From Paludibacter sp. (GTDB taxonomy: Bacteria > Bacteroidota > Bacteroidia > Bacteroidales > Paludibacteraceae): a DNA stretch of 9,064 nt. This document shows, one piece after another, positions 1 to 6,626 of the stretch; position 1 is the stretch's first letter, and the number at the start of each line of letters is the position of its first letter. The stretch covers positions 1 through 9,064 of the forward strand of contig JAITXR010000256.1 in assembly GCA_031284665.1 (NCBI GenBank). The letters run 5' to 3'. Made by a program: the position numbers and the translations under genes. The notes beneath the pieces were generated by a model. That model was given only the letters and a program-made list of their open reading frames with translations. It did no database searches and had not been told where the DNA came from.

Positions 1-1
1 A

Positions 2-601
2 AAACTTATCTTCACCCTTCTATTAGCAGGCTCGTTATTTTCGGGCTATGCAGCCGATAAAAAATCGCTGTTCGATTTTCCCGAAAAATGGGTTTACGTA
101 CTAAAAAACAATGCCGTTCCACAGGACTCGGTTTTGTTATTACATAATGGAATTTTGACGGTCGGCACAAAAACCAACGGCTATATTCGCACAGCAAAAA
201 AATATACGAAATTCAAATTAACCGTAGAATGGCGATGGCCAAAAATTGCCGGAAACAGCGGTGTTCTAATTCATATTCAAGACAATGATTCGGTATGGCC
301 CCTTTGCTATCAAGTGCAGCAAAAAGCAGGCGCAGCGGGCGATATCCTCTGTATGAGCGGAGTTTGGGCTAAAGAATGTACCGACAGCGTTAAATTTACT
401 GTTGATAAATTCAAGGCAAGCAACGAAAAACCTGTCGGAGAATGGAATACTATGACAGTAATTTCGGACGGCAAATCGTTAACGGTATATATCAACGGCG
501 AGTTGCAAAATCACATCACAGGATTAACTCATCGTAAAGGATATATTGGTTTTCAGGCGGAAGGCAGAGCATTGGAATTTCGCAATTTGACAATATTTTG
601 A
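2..601 (+). CDS. DUF1080 / 3-keto-disaccharide hydrolase-like secreted protein (5' end outside window)
   Basis: The reading frame is open from the first full codon, and 199 residues are visible. The N-terminus K-L-I-F-T-L-L-L-A-G-S-L-F-S-G-Y-A-A followed by D-K-K is the rest of a signal peptide, so probably only one to three codons (ATG and one or two Lys) are missing. This makes the protein near full length and exported to the periplasm or surface. The family assignment rests on three points: the central N-S-G-V-L-I-H-I-Q segment, the following Y-Q-V-Q-Q segment, and the C-terminal G-Y-I-G-F-Q-A-E-G-R-A-L-E-F-R-N-L ending. These match the concanavalin-like fold of DUF1080 (PF06439), where the last motif is usually G-x-I-x-L-Q-x-H-G-x-x-V-x-F-R-N. 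Some family members hydrolyse 3-keto-glycosides, but the substrate cannot be told here. The S41 protease gene follows after 40 bp, so cotranscription is plausible. Family confidence is good; specific activity is unknown. Confidence 0.85.
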   Translation, partial: KLIFTLLLAGSLFSGYAADKKSLFDFPEKWVYVLKNNAVPQDSVLLLHNGILTVGTKTNGYIRTAKKYTKFKLTVEWRWPKIAGNSGVLIHIQDNDSVWPLCYQVQQKAGAAGDILCMSGVWAKECTDSVKFTVDKFKASNEKPVGEWNTMTVISDGKSLTVYINGELQNHITGLTHRKGYIGFQAEGRALEFRNLTIF

Positions 602-641
602 GCAGAAATATTGAAAAAAGAATCGACAAAAATAATCAAAA

Positions 642-2273
642 ATGAAACGAAATAATTATATACTTGTAATATCAATATTTTTTGCAATAATTTTCGGCTT
701 TGTAATTGGAAACACACTTTCGTCGCGCAATAATAACGTATTACAAAAGCATAATATTTATCAAAACACAAAATCAAACAACAATAATGTCAACATAAAA
801 TCATTAAAAGAAATGTTCGACCTTATTGATGAATATTATGTTGATTCGGTGAATATCAATGAGATAAACGAAGATTTGCTATACGAAATTGCCGCCAATC
901 TCGACCCTCACACTGTTTATATTCCTGCCTCCGACCTCCAAAATGTAAACTCCGAACTTGTAGGAAGTTTTGGCGGAATTGGCATTCAATTTAATATTCA
1001 GAACGATACGGTAATGGTAATTCAGGTCATAAGTGGCGGACCGTCCGAAAAAGCAGGCGTTCTGCCCGGCGACCGCATAATAACCGTAAACGATACGGCA
1101 TTTACCGGCAAAGAAGTGAACAACGAAAAAGTGATGAAAAAACTGCGCGGACAGTTAGACACAAAAGTTGTCATCGGCGTGAAACGTCAAGGAAGTGCCG
1201 AAGAGTTAAAATACAGTATTACACGCGGAGTAATCCCTGTAAATTCGGTGGATGTGGCGTATATGATTACCGACAAAACAGGTTTTATAAAAATCAATAC
1301 TTTTGGCGAAAATACTTACAAGGAATTTCTAAATGCCTTAGCCGAATTGCGTAGCAAAGGTGCAAAATCGTATATTATCGACCTGCGCGAAAACGGCGGC
1401 GGACTTATGGATGTGGCTATAGCAATGGTAAACGAATTTTTGCCAAAAGACAGAATGATTGTGTACTCAAAAGGGCGAAGTTACCGACGAGCCGAAGCAA
1501 AAGCCGATGGCTCAGGGTCTTGCATTGGTATTCCGGTGGCTGTGTTGATTGACGAATTTTCGGCATCGGCAAGTGAAATTTTTGCAGGTGCAATTCAAGA
1601 TAACGACTGCGGAACGATTATCGGACGTCGCTCGTTTGGCAAAGGGCTTGTGCAACAACAGTTTGACCTCTCGAATGGTGCGGCTGTAAGGCTGACGGTG
1701 GCAAAATATTACACTCCATCGGGCAGATGTATTCAAAAACCATACACGATAGGCGACAACGACAATTACGAGCAGGACATTTTTAATCGCTACACTCACG
1801 GCGAATTTGACAGTGCAGATAGTATTCATTTTGCTGATACTGTGGTATATAAAACATTCAACGGGCGCACGGTGTATAGCGGTGGTGGAATTATGCCCGA
1901 TGTTTTTGTGGCACTCGACACGGCAAATGTTACGCCATATTTTAACAATGTATATAATAAAGCGTATCTTTATCAATTTTCGTTTGCCTATACCGACAAA
2001 AACCGCGCTGCGCTGCAAAATTACAAAGATTGGAAGGCTTTGTCAAAATATTTGGACAGCCAAAACCTTTTGTCCGATTTTGTCGCTTTTGCCAATAATA
2101 AAGGTATCGCTGCTAATAACAAGGAAATTGCGACTTCTCAAAAGTTAATTTTACAACATATAAAATCGTACATTATCCGAAATATGCTTGGCGATATTGG
2201 TTTCTATCCTGCTCTATTTCAGGACAATAAAACCGTAAAAAAAGCACTCGAGGCAATCGAAAATCAAAAATAA
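642..2273 (+). CDS. S41 family C-terminal processing peptidase (CtpA/Prc/Tsp-like), membrane anchored
   Basis: A 543-residue serine protease of the CtpA/Prc (tail-specific protease) family, which trims or degrades periplasmic proteins from their C-termini. Residues 6-24 form one hydrophobic signal anchor, so the enzyme should face the periplasm. An Asn-rich linker follows (about 30-52). The PDZ domain runs from about 105 to 185, with G-G-I-G-I-Q-F at 111-117 and G-V-L-P-G-D-R at 139-145. The catalytic core shows S-A-S-A-S-E at 307-312 and F-G-K-G at 332-335. By spacing from E. coli Prc (Ser430, Asp441, Lys455), the equivalents are Ser309, Asp320 and Lys334, all present at the same offsets. 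The region at about 360-425 (C-I-Q-K-P-Y, H-G-E-F, Y-S-G-G-G-I-M-P-D) is typical of Bacteroidetes members. The ATG follows an A-rich stretch without a Shine-Dalgarno. The M16 gene starts 2 bp after the stop, indicating an operon. The enzyme appears intact; its substrate is unknown. Confidence 0.95.
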   Translation: MKRNNYILVISIFFAIIFGFVIGNTLSSRNNNVLQKHNIYQNTKSNNNNVNIKSLKEMFDLIDEYYVDSVNINEINEDLLYEIAANLDPHTVYIPASDLQNVNSELVGSFGGIGIQFNIQNDTVMVIQVISGGPSEKAGVLPGDRIITVNDTAFTGKEVNNEKVMKKLRGQLDTKVVIGVKRQGSAEELKYSITRGVIPVNSVDVAYMITDKTGFIKINTFGENTYKEFLNALAELRSKGAKSYIIDLRENGGGLMDVAIAMVNEFLPKDRMIVYSKGRSYRRAEAKADGSGSCIGIPVAVLIDEFSASASEIFAGAIQDNDCGTIIGRRSFGKGLVQQQFDLSNGAAVRLTVAKYYTPSGRCIQKPYTIGDNDNYEQDIFNRYTHGEFDSADSIHFADTVVYKTFNGRTVYSGGGIMPDVFVALDTANVTPYFNNVYNKAYLYQFSFAYTDKNRAALQNYKDWKALSKYLDSQNLLSDFVAFANNKGIAANNKEIATSQKLILQHIKSYIIRNMLGDIGFYPALFQDNKTVKKALEAIENQK

Positions 2274-2275
2274 CG

Positions 2276-3502
2276 ATGATATATCACACACACACATTGC
2301 CGAACGGCTTGCGAATAATTGTAAAACCCGAAAAATCAGAAGTTGTATATTGTGGTGCGGTAATAAATGTCGGCTCGCGCGACGAGTTGGAAAATGAATT
2401 GGGAATGGCGCATTTTGTTGAGCATTTGCTTTTCAAAGGCACAACAAAACGCTCTGCACGTCAGATTATCAATCAGATAGAAAATGTAGGTGGCGAAATC
2501 AACGCTTTTACATCAAAAGAAGAAACGGTAGTTTATGCCGCTGTGCCAAAACAATTTCTTGTTTCGACAATAAGTTTAATTGCCGATATAGTGCAAAATT
2601 CAACCTTTCCGGCAGATGAATTTATAAAGGAAAAAAAGGTTATAATCGACGAAATTGAATCGTACAACGACAATCCGTCGGAACTGATTTTTGACGATTT
2701 TGAAAACATACTCTATCAAAATCAGCCACTTGGACATTTTATTCTTGGCACTAAACGCTCCATTTCGCGCTTTACGCCGAAGGATGTACAAAAATTTCAC
2801 AAACGAAATTACACCGCCGAACGAATAGTATTTTTCGCTACCGGCGACGTGGAAATGGACAAAGTAATCCGCTCGGTTGAAAGTAATTTTATTCTTCTGC
2901 CTTCCGAATGTCCTAAAAATCAACTATTTACAAATGCCAATTACGGCAATTCGCCAAATAATATCGTTCTTAACAAACATACACATCAAACGCATATTGC
3001 TATTGGAACTCTGTGTTTTAATCTTTTTTACTCCGAGCGAATGGCGATGTACTTACTTAATAATCTGCTTGGTGGACCGTCGATGGGAAGTCGGCTAAAT
3101 CTCTCACTTCGCGAAAAATACGGATTGGTTTATTCGGTAGAGTCTGTTTTTCAACCATTTACCGACAATGGTTTGTGGTTGGTATATTATGCCTGCGCAA
3201 AACACGATGCTACTTTTTGCAGTGATTTAATTTACAGCGAACTAAAAAAACTAAAACAAAAGGCAATTTCTGATTTGGCGTTAAAAAATTACAAAAAGCA
3301 ACTTGCCGGACAAATGACAATCTCGTCCGAAAACCGCGAGAATATGGCTATTTCGCTCGGAAAAAGTTATTTACGTTATGGTCAAGTTGACTCATTAGAC
3401 GATATTCGCAAAAAAATTGACTCAATCACAGCCGAAAAATTACTCGAAATCGCAAATCTGGTATTTTGTGAAGATAACTTTTTAGTTTTGCAATATGAAT
3501 GA
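2276..3502 (+). CDS. M16 family zinc metallopeptidase (insulinase/processing-peptidase type, M16B-like)
   Basis: A 408-residue protein with the inverted zinc motif H-F-V-E-H at residues 46-50. The two zinc histidines are His46 and His50, and the catalytic base is Glu49. The third ligand is expected 76 residues after the second histidine, as in yeast mitochondrial processing peptidase, and Glu126 (in I-I-D-E-I-E) sits exactly there. The C-terminal half has L-R-E-K-Y-G-L-V-Y at 278-286, carrying the Arg/Tyr pair that M16 enzymes use to bind substrate. Motif and Arg/Tyr pair on one chain of about 410 residues suggest a homodimer, unlike split pairs that divide them. No signal peptide or membrane segment is visible, so the protein is probably cytoplasmic. 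The start is fixed by the 2-bp gap to the upstream stop, giving likely translational coupling to the S41 gene. Family members degrade peptides or process presequences; the substrate here is unknown. Confidence 0.94.
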   Translation: MIYHTHTLPNGLRIIVKPEKSEVVYCGAVINVGSRDELENELGMAHFVEHLLFKGTTKRSARQIINQIENVGGEINAFTSKEETVVYAAVPKQFLVSTISLIADIVQNSTFPADEFIKEKKVIIDEIESYNDNPSELIFDDFENILYQNQPLGHFILGTKRSISRFTPKDVQKFHKRNYTAERIVFFATGDVEMDKVIRSVESNFILLPSECPKNQLFTNANYGNSPNNIVLNKHTHQTHIAIGTLCFNLFYSERMAMYLLNNLLGGPSMGSRLNLSLREKYGLVYSVESVFQPFTDNGLWLVYYACAKHDATFCSDLIYSELKKLKQKAISDLALKNYKKQLAGQMTISSENRENMAISLGKSYLRYGQVDSLDDIRKKIDSITAEKLLEIANLVFCEDNFLVLQYE

Positions 3503-3760
3503 GAAAAATTGACAATGGACAATTGATAATTAAAAAAAATCAAGTAATTTATTCACTACGAATGTATTTTTAGTATCTTTTAATTAGTCAATTCGTAATT
3601 TAGATTTACAACCTGTTACATTTTTATCGTTTGCACCATACCACGTCTCTACAATGCGGGCTGTTCATCATTTATCATATTAATGTTTTTCTTCTTCCTG
3701 CCTTTGTGTTCAAAAAATATCTTTTCTCTTGCCATTGGGACAGAGGGGACAATTTAGTAA

Positions 3761-3790
3761 TTAACCATTTATCATTAACCATTAACCATT
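3761..3790 (+). repeat. Short direct repeats of TTAACCATT
   Basis: TTAACCATT occurs at 3761-3769, 3775-3783 and 3782-3790, the last two overlapping with a 7-bp period. It lies in low-complexity spacer DNA just before the candidate promoter. No function can be assigned; it fits slipped-strand expansion in non-coding DNA. Confidence 0.8.
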
Positions 3791-3806
3791 ATTTTTGCAT
3801 TTTTCT

Positions 3807-3838
3807 TTTGCAACTGAGAAAATTCAATTATCTTCGCA
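3807..3838 (+). promoter_or_regulatory. Candidate Bacteroidetes-type promoter for the efflux genes
   Basis: TTTG at 3807-3810 and TATCTTCG at 3829-3836 are separated by 18 bp and followed by CA. The Bacteroidetes primary sigma factor recognises TTTG near -33 and TAnnTTTG near -7 with roughly 19 bp between. The match is therefore good except for C in place of the third T of the -7 box. Transcription would begin a few bases after 3840, leaving a leader of about 160 nt before the permease ATG. That long leader would contain the repeat block and the ACTACTAATTTG motif. It is a pattern match only. Confidence 0.45.
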
Positions 3839-3850
3839 GCAGAAATCGGT

Positions 3851-3918
3851 GAACGGTGCAGGATGAAAGGGAGTACGGTAAATGGAGCACGGTAAATGGA
3901 GAACGCTACAGGATAAAA
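3851..3918 (+). repeat. Nested direct repeats in the permease leader region
   Basis: Two 18-bp segments 50 bp apart, GAACGGTGCAGGATGAAA (3851-3868) and GAACGCTACAGGATAAAA (3901-3918), match at 15 of 18 positions. Between them lie GAGTACGGTAAATG (3871-3884) and GAGCACGGTAAATG (3885-3898), identical except for one base, followed by a more diverged unit, GAGAACGCTACAGG (3899-3912). The pattern looks like successive duplication of a roughly 14-bp unit. It is noticeably more G-rich than the surrounding spacer. No function is evident. Confidence 0.8.
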
Positions 3919-3929
3919 CTACTAATTTG
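3918..3929 (+). repeat. Shared motif ACTACTAATTTG, copy 1 (before the permease gene)
   Basis: This 12-bp word ends 74 bp before the permease ATG. The same word precedes the membrane fusion protein gene and the TolC-family gene. This copy is preceded by GATAAA rather than the AAAAG of the other two. It resembles but does not match the Bacteroidetes -7 box: TAATTTG has one base between TA and TTTG instead of two, and no TTTG lies at the proper distance upstream. Confidence 0.65.
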
Positions 3930-3940
3930 AAAAAACTCCA

Positions 3941-3989
3941 CTATTCACTATTAATTTTCAATTCTTCACCATTAACTATTCACTATTAA
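3941..3989 (+). repeat. Direct repeat CTATTCACTATTAA immediately before the permease start
   Basis: The 14-mer CTATTCACTATTAA occurs identically at 3941-3954 and 3976-3989, with related CATTAACTATT and CTATTAATT words between and after. The copies are 35 bp apart. The repeat ends 14 bp before the permease ATG, so it occupies the place where a ribosome binding site would be, and no Shine-Dalgarno is present. This fits low-complexity spacer DNA. Confidence 0.8.
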
Positions 3990-4003
3990 CTATTAATTGT
4001 TTA

Positions 4004-5284
4004 ATGATAAATAAAATATGGCATAGCATTTCGTCGTTTTTTGACATCGACCGCTGGCAAGAAATTTGGCTAACGATTACTCATAATCGCTCGCGCAGTT
4101 TTCTTACTGCCTTTGGCGTGTTTTGGGGTATGTTTATGCTTGTGGCAATGGTTGGTGCGGGGACTGCTCTCGAAACAGGCATTATGTCGCAAATCGACGG
4201 CTTTGCTACCAACTCCTGTTTTATTTGGGACAGCAACACTTCGCTGCCTTACAAGGGATTTCGCAAAGGGCGAGTTTGGAATATTGTAAACGAAGATATT
4301 CCTGTACTGCGCAATAATATCCCTGAAATTCAATATATTGCACCGGTTTTATTTGGCGGAAGTAGCAGCAATAATGTAACTCGGTCTGATAAAGTCGGCA
4401 CATATAGCGTAAAAGGAAATTATCCGGTGTATAACCTTATTGACGAAAGTAAACTGATTTACGGTCGCCATATTAACGAAATAGATATTGCCGAGCGGCG
4501 CAAAGTGTGCGAAATTGGCGAGCGAGTTTACGAAGTTCTTTTTCCTACAAAAGAAAACCCTGTGGGGCAAAAAATACAAGTTAATGGCATATATTTTCAA
4601 GTAATTGGAGTATCGCAACACTCGTCGGGCATAAATCTGGGAGGCGATGCGGCTGAAACTGTTGTTTTGCCGTTTACAACTATGCAACAAGCCTTTAATC
4701 AGGGCAATATAGTTCATTTTTTGGCTGTTACGGCTCAACCCGGCGTAAAAGTAAAAGTAGTGGAAGAAAAAGTCAAAACAATACTCAAACAGCGGCACAG
4801 CATTTCGCCCGACGACCCTACAGCAGTGGGCGGAATGAATATCGAAGACGAATTTACAATGTTTCTATATCTTGGAAATGGTATCGGATTGTTAATTTTG
4901 GTTGTAGGTTTGGGAACTCTAATTGCTGGCGGAATTGGGATAAGTAATATTATGCTCGTAACCGTGCGCGAACGGACAAAAGAAATCGGAATACGCCGCG
5001 CTTTGGGAGCAACTCCATCAAATATTATAGGACAAATTTTAAGCGAAAGTATTGTTCTTACACTTATTGCAGGCGTTGCAGGATTAATGCTTGGTGTTGG
5101 ACTGCTGAACGTTACATCTATTTTGCTAAGCAGTCAGGATATATTTTTCAAAGACCCTCAAATAAGTTTCAGTGTGGCAATACAATCTTTGGGAGTACTG
5201 CTTGTAATAGGCACTTTGGCAGGGCTGCTACCCGTAAACCGAGCAATGAACATCAAAGCAATTGATGCGATAAGAGAAGAATGA
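4004..5284 (+). CDS. MacB/FtsX-type ABC transporter permease (no fused ATPase)
   Basis: A 426-residue inner-membrane protein with the layout of a MacB-type permease. Residues 1-33 form a cytoplasmic leader with F-D-I-D-R-W-Q-E-I-W. A first membrane helix lies at about 34-56. A large periplasmic domain (about 57-288) includes G-R-H-I-N-E and the N-P-V-G-Q-K-I segment usual in MacB periplasmic domains. Three more helices lie at about 289-318, 346-370 and 390-412. Between the second and third helices sits V-R-E-R-T-K-E-I-G-I-R-R-A-L-G-A-T at 321-337, the conserved coupling-helix motif of this family. There is no Walker A or ABC signature, so unlike E. coli MacB (about 650 residues) the ATPase must be a separate protein, and none lies in this window. 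The ATG at 4004 is the only sensible start; the next in-frame Met is residue 42, inside the first helix. The fusion protein and TolC genes follow, so this is the inner-membrane part of a tripartite exporter. Substrate unknown. Confidence 0.93.
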   Translation: MINKIWHSISSFFDIDRWQEIWLTITHNRSRSFLTAFGVFWGMFMLVAMVGAGTALETGIMSQIDGFATNSCFIWDSNTSLPYKGFRKGRVWNIVNEDIPVLRNNIPEIQYIAPVLFGGSSSNNVTRSDKVGTYSVKGNYPVYNLIDESKLIYGRHINEIDIAERRKVCEIGERVYEVLFPTKENPVGQKIQVNGIYFQVIGVSQHSSGINLGGDAAETVVLPFTTMQQAFNQGNIVHFLAVTAQPGVKVKVVEEKVKTILKQRHSISPDDPTAVGGMNIEDEFTMFLYLGNGIGLLILVVGLGTLIAGGIGISNIMLVTVRERTKEIGIRRALGATPSNIIGQILSESIVLTLIAGVAGLMLGVGLLNVTSILLSSQDIFFKDPQISFSVAIQSLGVLLVIGTLAGLLPVNRAMNIKAIDAIREE

Positions 5285-5294
5285 TTTGCTGATT

Positions 5295-5329
5295 AATGTA
5301 AAATGTAAAATGTAGAATGTAAAATGAAA
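5295..5329 (+). repeat. 7-bp tandem repeat AATGTAA, five imperfect units
   Basis: Units AATGTAA, AATGTAA, AATGTAG, AATGTAA and AATGAAA run head to tail from 5295, starting 10 bp after the permease stop. The array leads directly into the second ACTACTAATTTG copy. It is related in sequence to the AATGTAGG array after the TolC gene. No terminator hairpin is present here. Confidence 0.85.
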
Positions 5330-5343
5330 AGACTACTAATTTG
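5327..5343 (+). repeat. Shared motif AAAAGACTACTAATTTG, copy 2 (before the membrane fusion protein gene)
   Basis: This 17-bp sequence is identical to the copy at 6560-6576 and contains the 12-bp core found at 3918-3929. It ends 60 bp before the chosen ATG of the fusion protein. Its position relative to a start codon parallels the other two copies, which is why it may be a regulatory or leader element rather than random similarity. Confidence 0.7.
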
Positions 5344-5349
5344 GTAACT

Positions 5350-5383
5350 ATTCAAACTAATCAAACATTCAAACTAATAAAAC
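5350..5383 (+). repeat. 17-bp tandem duplication in the fusion protein leader
   Basis: ATTCAAACTAATCAAAC (5350-5366) is followed without a gap by ATTCAAACTAATAAAAC (5367-5383), identical at 16 of 17 positions. It lies between the shared motif and the ATG at 5404. The duplication supports reading 5341-5403 as untranslated leader rather than as an N-terminal extension from the TTG at 5341. Confidence 0.85.
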
Positions 5384-5403
5384 AACTCAAAAATATTTCA
5401 AAA

Positions 5404-6519
5404 ATGAAAAAAATCTTAAAAATCTCACTGTTTGTTATTTTAGGAGCATTAGTAATAGGCACAATGCTGTTTTTATATAACAAATCGAAACCAAAAATTG
5501 TGATTTATCAAATCGAAGAAACCATATTGGGCAACATCGAAAAACGCACGGTAGCCACCGGCAAAGTTGAGCCACGAAACGAAATATTGATAAAACCGCA
5601 AATGTCGGGGATTATTTCCGAAGTGCTCAAAGAGGCGGGCGATAAAGTAAAAGCCGGAGACGTGATTGCCAAAATAAAAGTTATTCCCGATATGGTAAGC
5701 CTCAACGCCGCCGAATCGAGAGTTACTGTGGCGCAACTGCAATTCGACCAGACAAGTCGCAACTACGAGCGCGACCGCAAACTGCTTGCCGAAAAGGTGA
5801 TTTCAAACGAAGAATTTGAAAAATCGGAATTGCAATACTACAACAGCAGCGAAGAATTGAAAACGGCAAAAGATAATTTAAGCCTTACGCGCGACGGAAT
5901 ATCGAGCGATAAATCGCAGATAAGCAACACATTAGTGCGCTCAACCATTGCCGGCACAATTCTCGATATTCCCGTTAAAGTAGGTAATTCGGTTATTCAA
6001 TCGAATAACTTTAACGATGGGACAACGATTGCCTCAGTGGCAAATATGAACGATATGCTTTTTGTGGGAAAACTCGACGAAACTGAAATTGGGCGAGTTA
6101 CGGTTGGGATGCCAATGGATATTACTATCGGCGCAATCGAAAATGTACGGCTCAAAGCAGTTCTCGAATACCTTTCGCCAAAAGGAACGGAAGAAAGCGG
6201 CGCAATAATGTTCGAAATGAAAGCAGCAGTCGTAGTGCCCGACAGCGTTTTTGTCCGTGCCGGATATAGTGCCAATGCTGAAATTGTTTTGCAGCAAAGC
6301 CAAAATGTGCTTACCGTTCCCGAAAGTTGCATCGAATTTTCGGGCGACACTACATTTGTGCATATCCTTAAAAGTGAAACGCCACAAACCTTTGAACGTA
6401 AAGCGGTTATCACCGGAATGTCCGACGGAATAAAAATCGAAATTAAAAACGGACTCGCGCTTGGCGATAAAATTCGCGGTGCGGAAAAAGCCGACAAAAT
6501 TAAAAAAGTTGAATATTAA
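5404..6519 (+). CDS. Efflux membrane fusion protein (HlyD/MacA-like periplasmic adaptor)
   Basis: A 371-residue periplasmic adaptor that would bridge the inner-membrane permease and the outer-membrane channel. Residues 4-25 form one membrane anchor. The first half of the lipoyl-like domain is at about 50-95 (P-Q-M-S-G-I-I-S-E-V and G-D-K-V-K-A-G-D-V-I-A-K-I). A Gln/Glu/Lys-rich helical hairpin at about 97-172 is the coiled coil that meets TolC. The second lipoyl half is at about 178-200 (S-T-I-A-G-T-I-L-D-I-P-V). A beta-barrel at about 205-300 and a membrane-proximal domain at about 300-360 complete the fold. I chose the ATG at 5404 because it starts with M-K-K and places the helix at the usual N-terminal position. 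A longer frame from the TTG at 5341 would add 21 residues encoded by tandem-repeat DNA. The gene lies 119 bp after the permease and 107 bp before the TolC gene. Adaptor role is secure; the cargo is not known. Confidence 0.93.
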   Translation: MKKILKISLFVILGALVIGTMLFLYNKSKPKIVIYQIEETILGNIEKRTVATGKVEPRNEILIKPQMSGIISEVLKEAGDKVKAGDVIAKIKVIPDMVSLNAAESRVTVAQLQFDQTSRNYERDRKLLAEKVISNEEFEKSELQYYNSSEELKTAKDNLSLTRDGISSDKSQISNTLVRSTIAGTILDIPVKVGNSVIQSNNFNDGTTIASVANMNDMLFVGKLDETEIGRVTVGMPMDITIGAIENVRLKAVLEYLSPKGTEESGAIMFEMKAAVVVPDSVFVRAGYSANAEIVLQQSQNVLTVPESCIEFSGDTTFVHILKSETPQTFERKAVITGMSDGIKIEIKNGLALGDKIRGAEKADKIKKVEY

Positions 6520-6545
6520 AAATAATAAGAATCAGAGGCAAAAAA

Positions 6546-6559
6546 CGCGCGAAAGTGCG
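6546..6559 (+). other. Small hairpin with GAAA tetraloop
   Basis: CGCGC (6546-6550) and GTGCG (6555-6559) can pair over five base pairs, one a G-U wobble, around a GAAA loop of the stable GNRA type. It lies 26 bp after the fusion protein stop and abuts the third shared motif. No T-run follows, so it is not a typical rho-independent terminator. A stem this short could be chance. Confidence 0.35.
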
Positions 6560-6576
6560 AAAAGACTACTAATTTG
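6560..6576 (+). repeat. Shared motif AAAAGACTACTAATTTG, copy 3 (before the TolC-family gene)
   Basis: This copy is identical over 17 bp to the one at 5327-5343. It ends 50 bp before the ATG of the TolC-family gene. The sequences on either side of the two copies are unrelated, so the conservation is limited to the motif itself. Confidence 0.7.
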
Positions 6577-6587
6577 TAAGGTCTTTA

Positions 6588-6611
6588 TTCTTTGCTCTTT
6601 TTCTTTGCTCT
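6588..6611 (+). repeat. Direct repeat TTCTTTGCTCT in the TolC leader
   Basis: TTCTTTGCTCT occurs at 6588-6598 and 6601-6611, separated by two T residues. It makes a pyrimidine-rich stretch on the + strand ending 15 bp before the ATG. No matching -7 box was found at the right distance from the TTTG words inside it, so a promoter is not called. Confidence 0.75.
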
Positions 6612-6626
6612 AAAAATTATAACCCG

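Larger units (their letters stand above)
3503..4003 (+). other. Repeat-rich intergenic spacer without a credible gene
   Basis: This 501-bp gap separates the protease genes from the efflux genes. It begins with T-T-G-A-C-A-A-T and G-G-A-C-A-A-T-T words of a kind common in AT-rich Bacteroidetes spacers. It then holds a TTAACCA repeat, a candidate promoter, a block of 14-bp and 18-bp repeats, one copy of the ACTACTAATTTG motif, and a CTATTCACTATTAA direct repeat just before the permease start. A 73-codon open frame from a TTG at 3631 has no family resemblance and runs through the repeats, so it is not called. No rho-independent terminator with a clear stem and T-run was found after the M16 gene. 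Confidence 0.75.

Noticed and set aside
1512..2018. 168-codon open frame on the - strand
   Set aside because: It lies wholly inside the S41 gene, whose frame encodes conserved catalytic motifs. The antisense product shows no domain features.
3508..3540. Possible terminator after the M16 gene
   Set aside because: The ACAAT/ATTGT words pair only weakly, and an A-run rather than a T-run follows on the + strand.
3631..3852. 73-codon open frame on the + strand in the large spacer
   Set aside because: It starts at TTG, crosses low-complexity repeats and the candidate promoter, and has no family resemblance or credible leader.
4349..4798. 149-codon open frame on the - strand
   Set aside because: It is antisense to the periplasmic domain of the permease and has no recognisable domain.
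5341..5403. Upstream TTG start for the fusion protein
   Set aside because: The extra 21 residues come from tandem-repeat DNA, and the ATG at 5404 gives the normal M-K-K plus membrane helix N-terminus.
5997..6497. 166-codon open frame on the - strand
   Set aside because: It is antisense to the fusion protein gene. Its Ser/Pro/Ile-rich product is what the reverse of such coding DNA gives.
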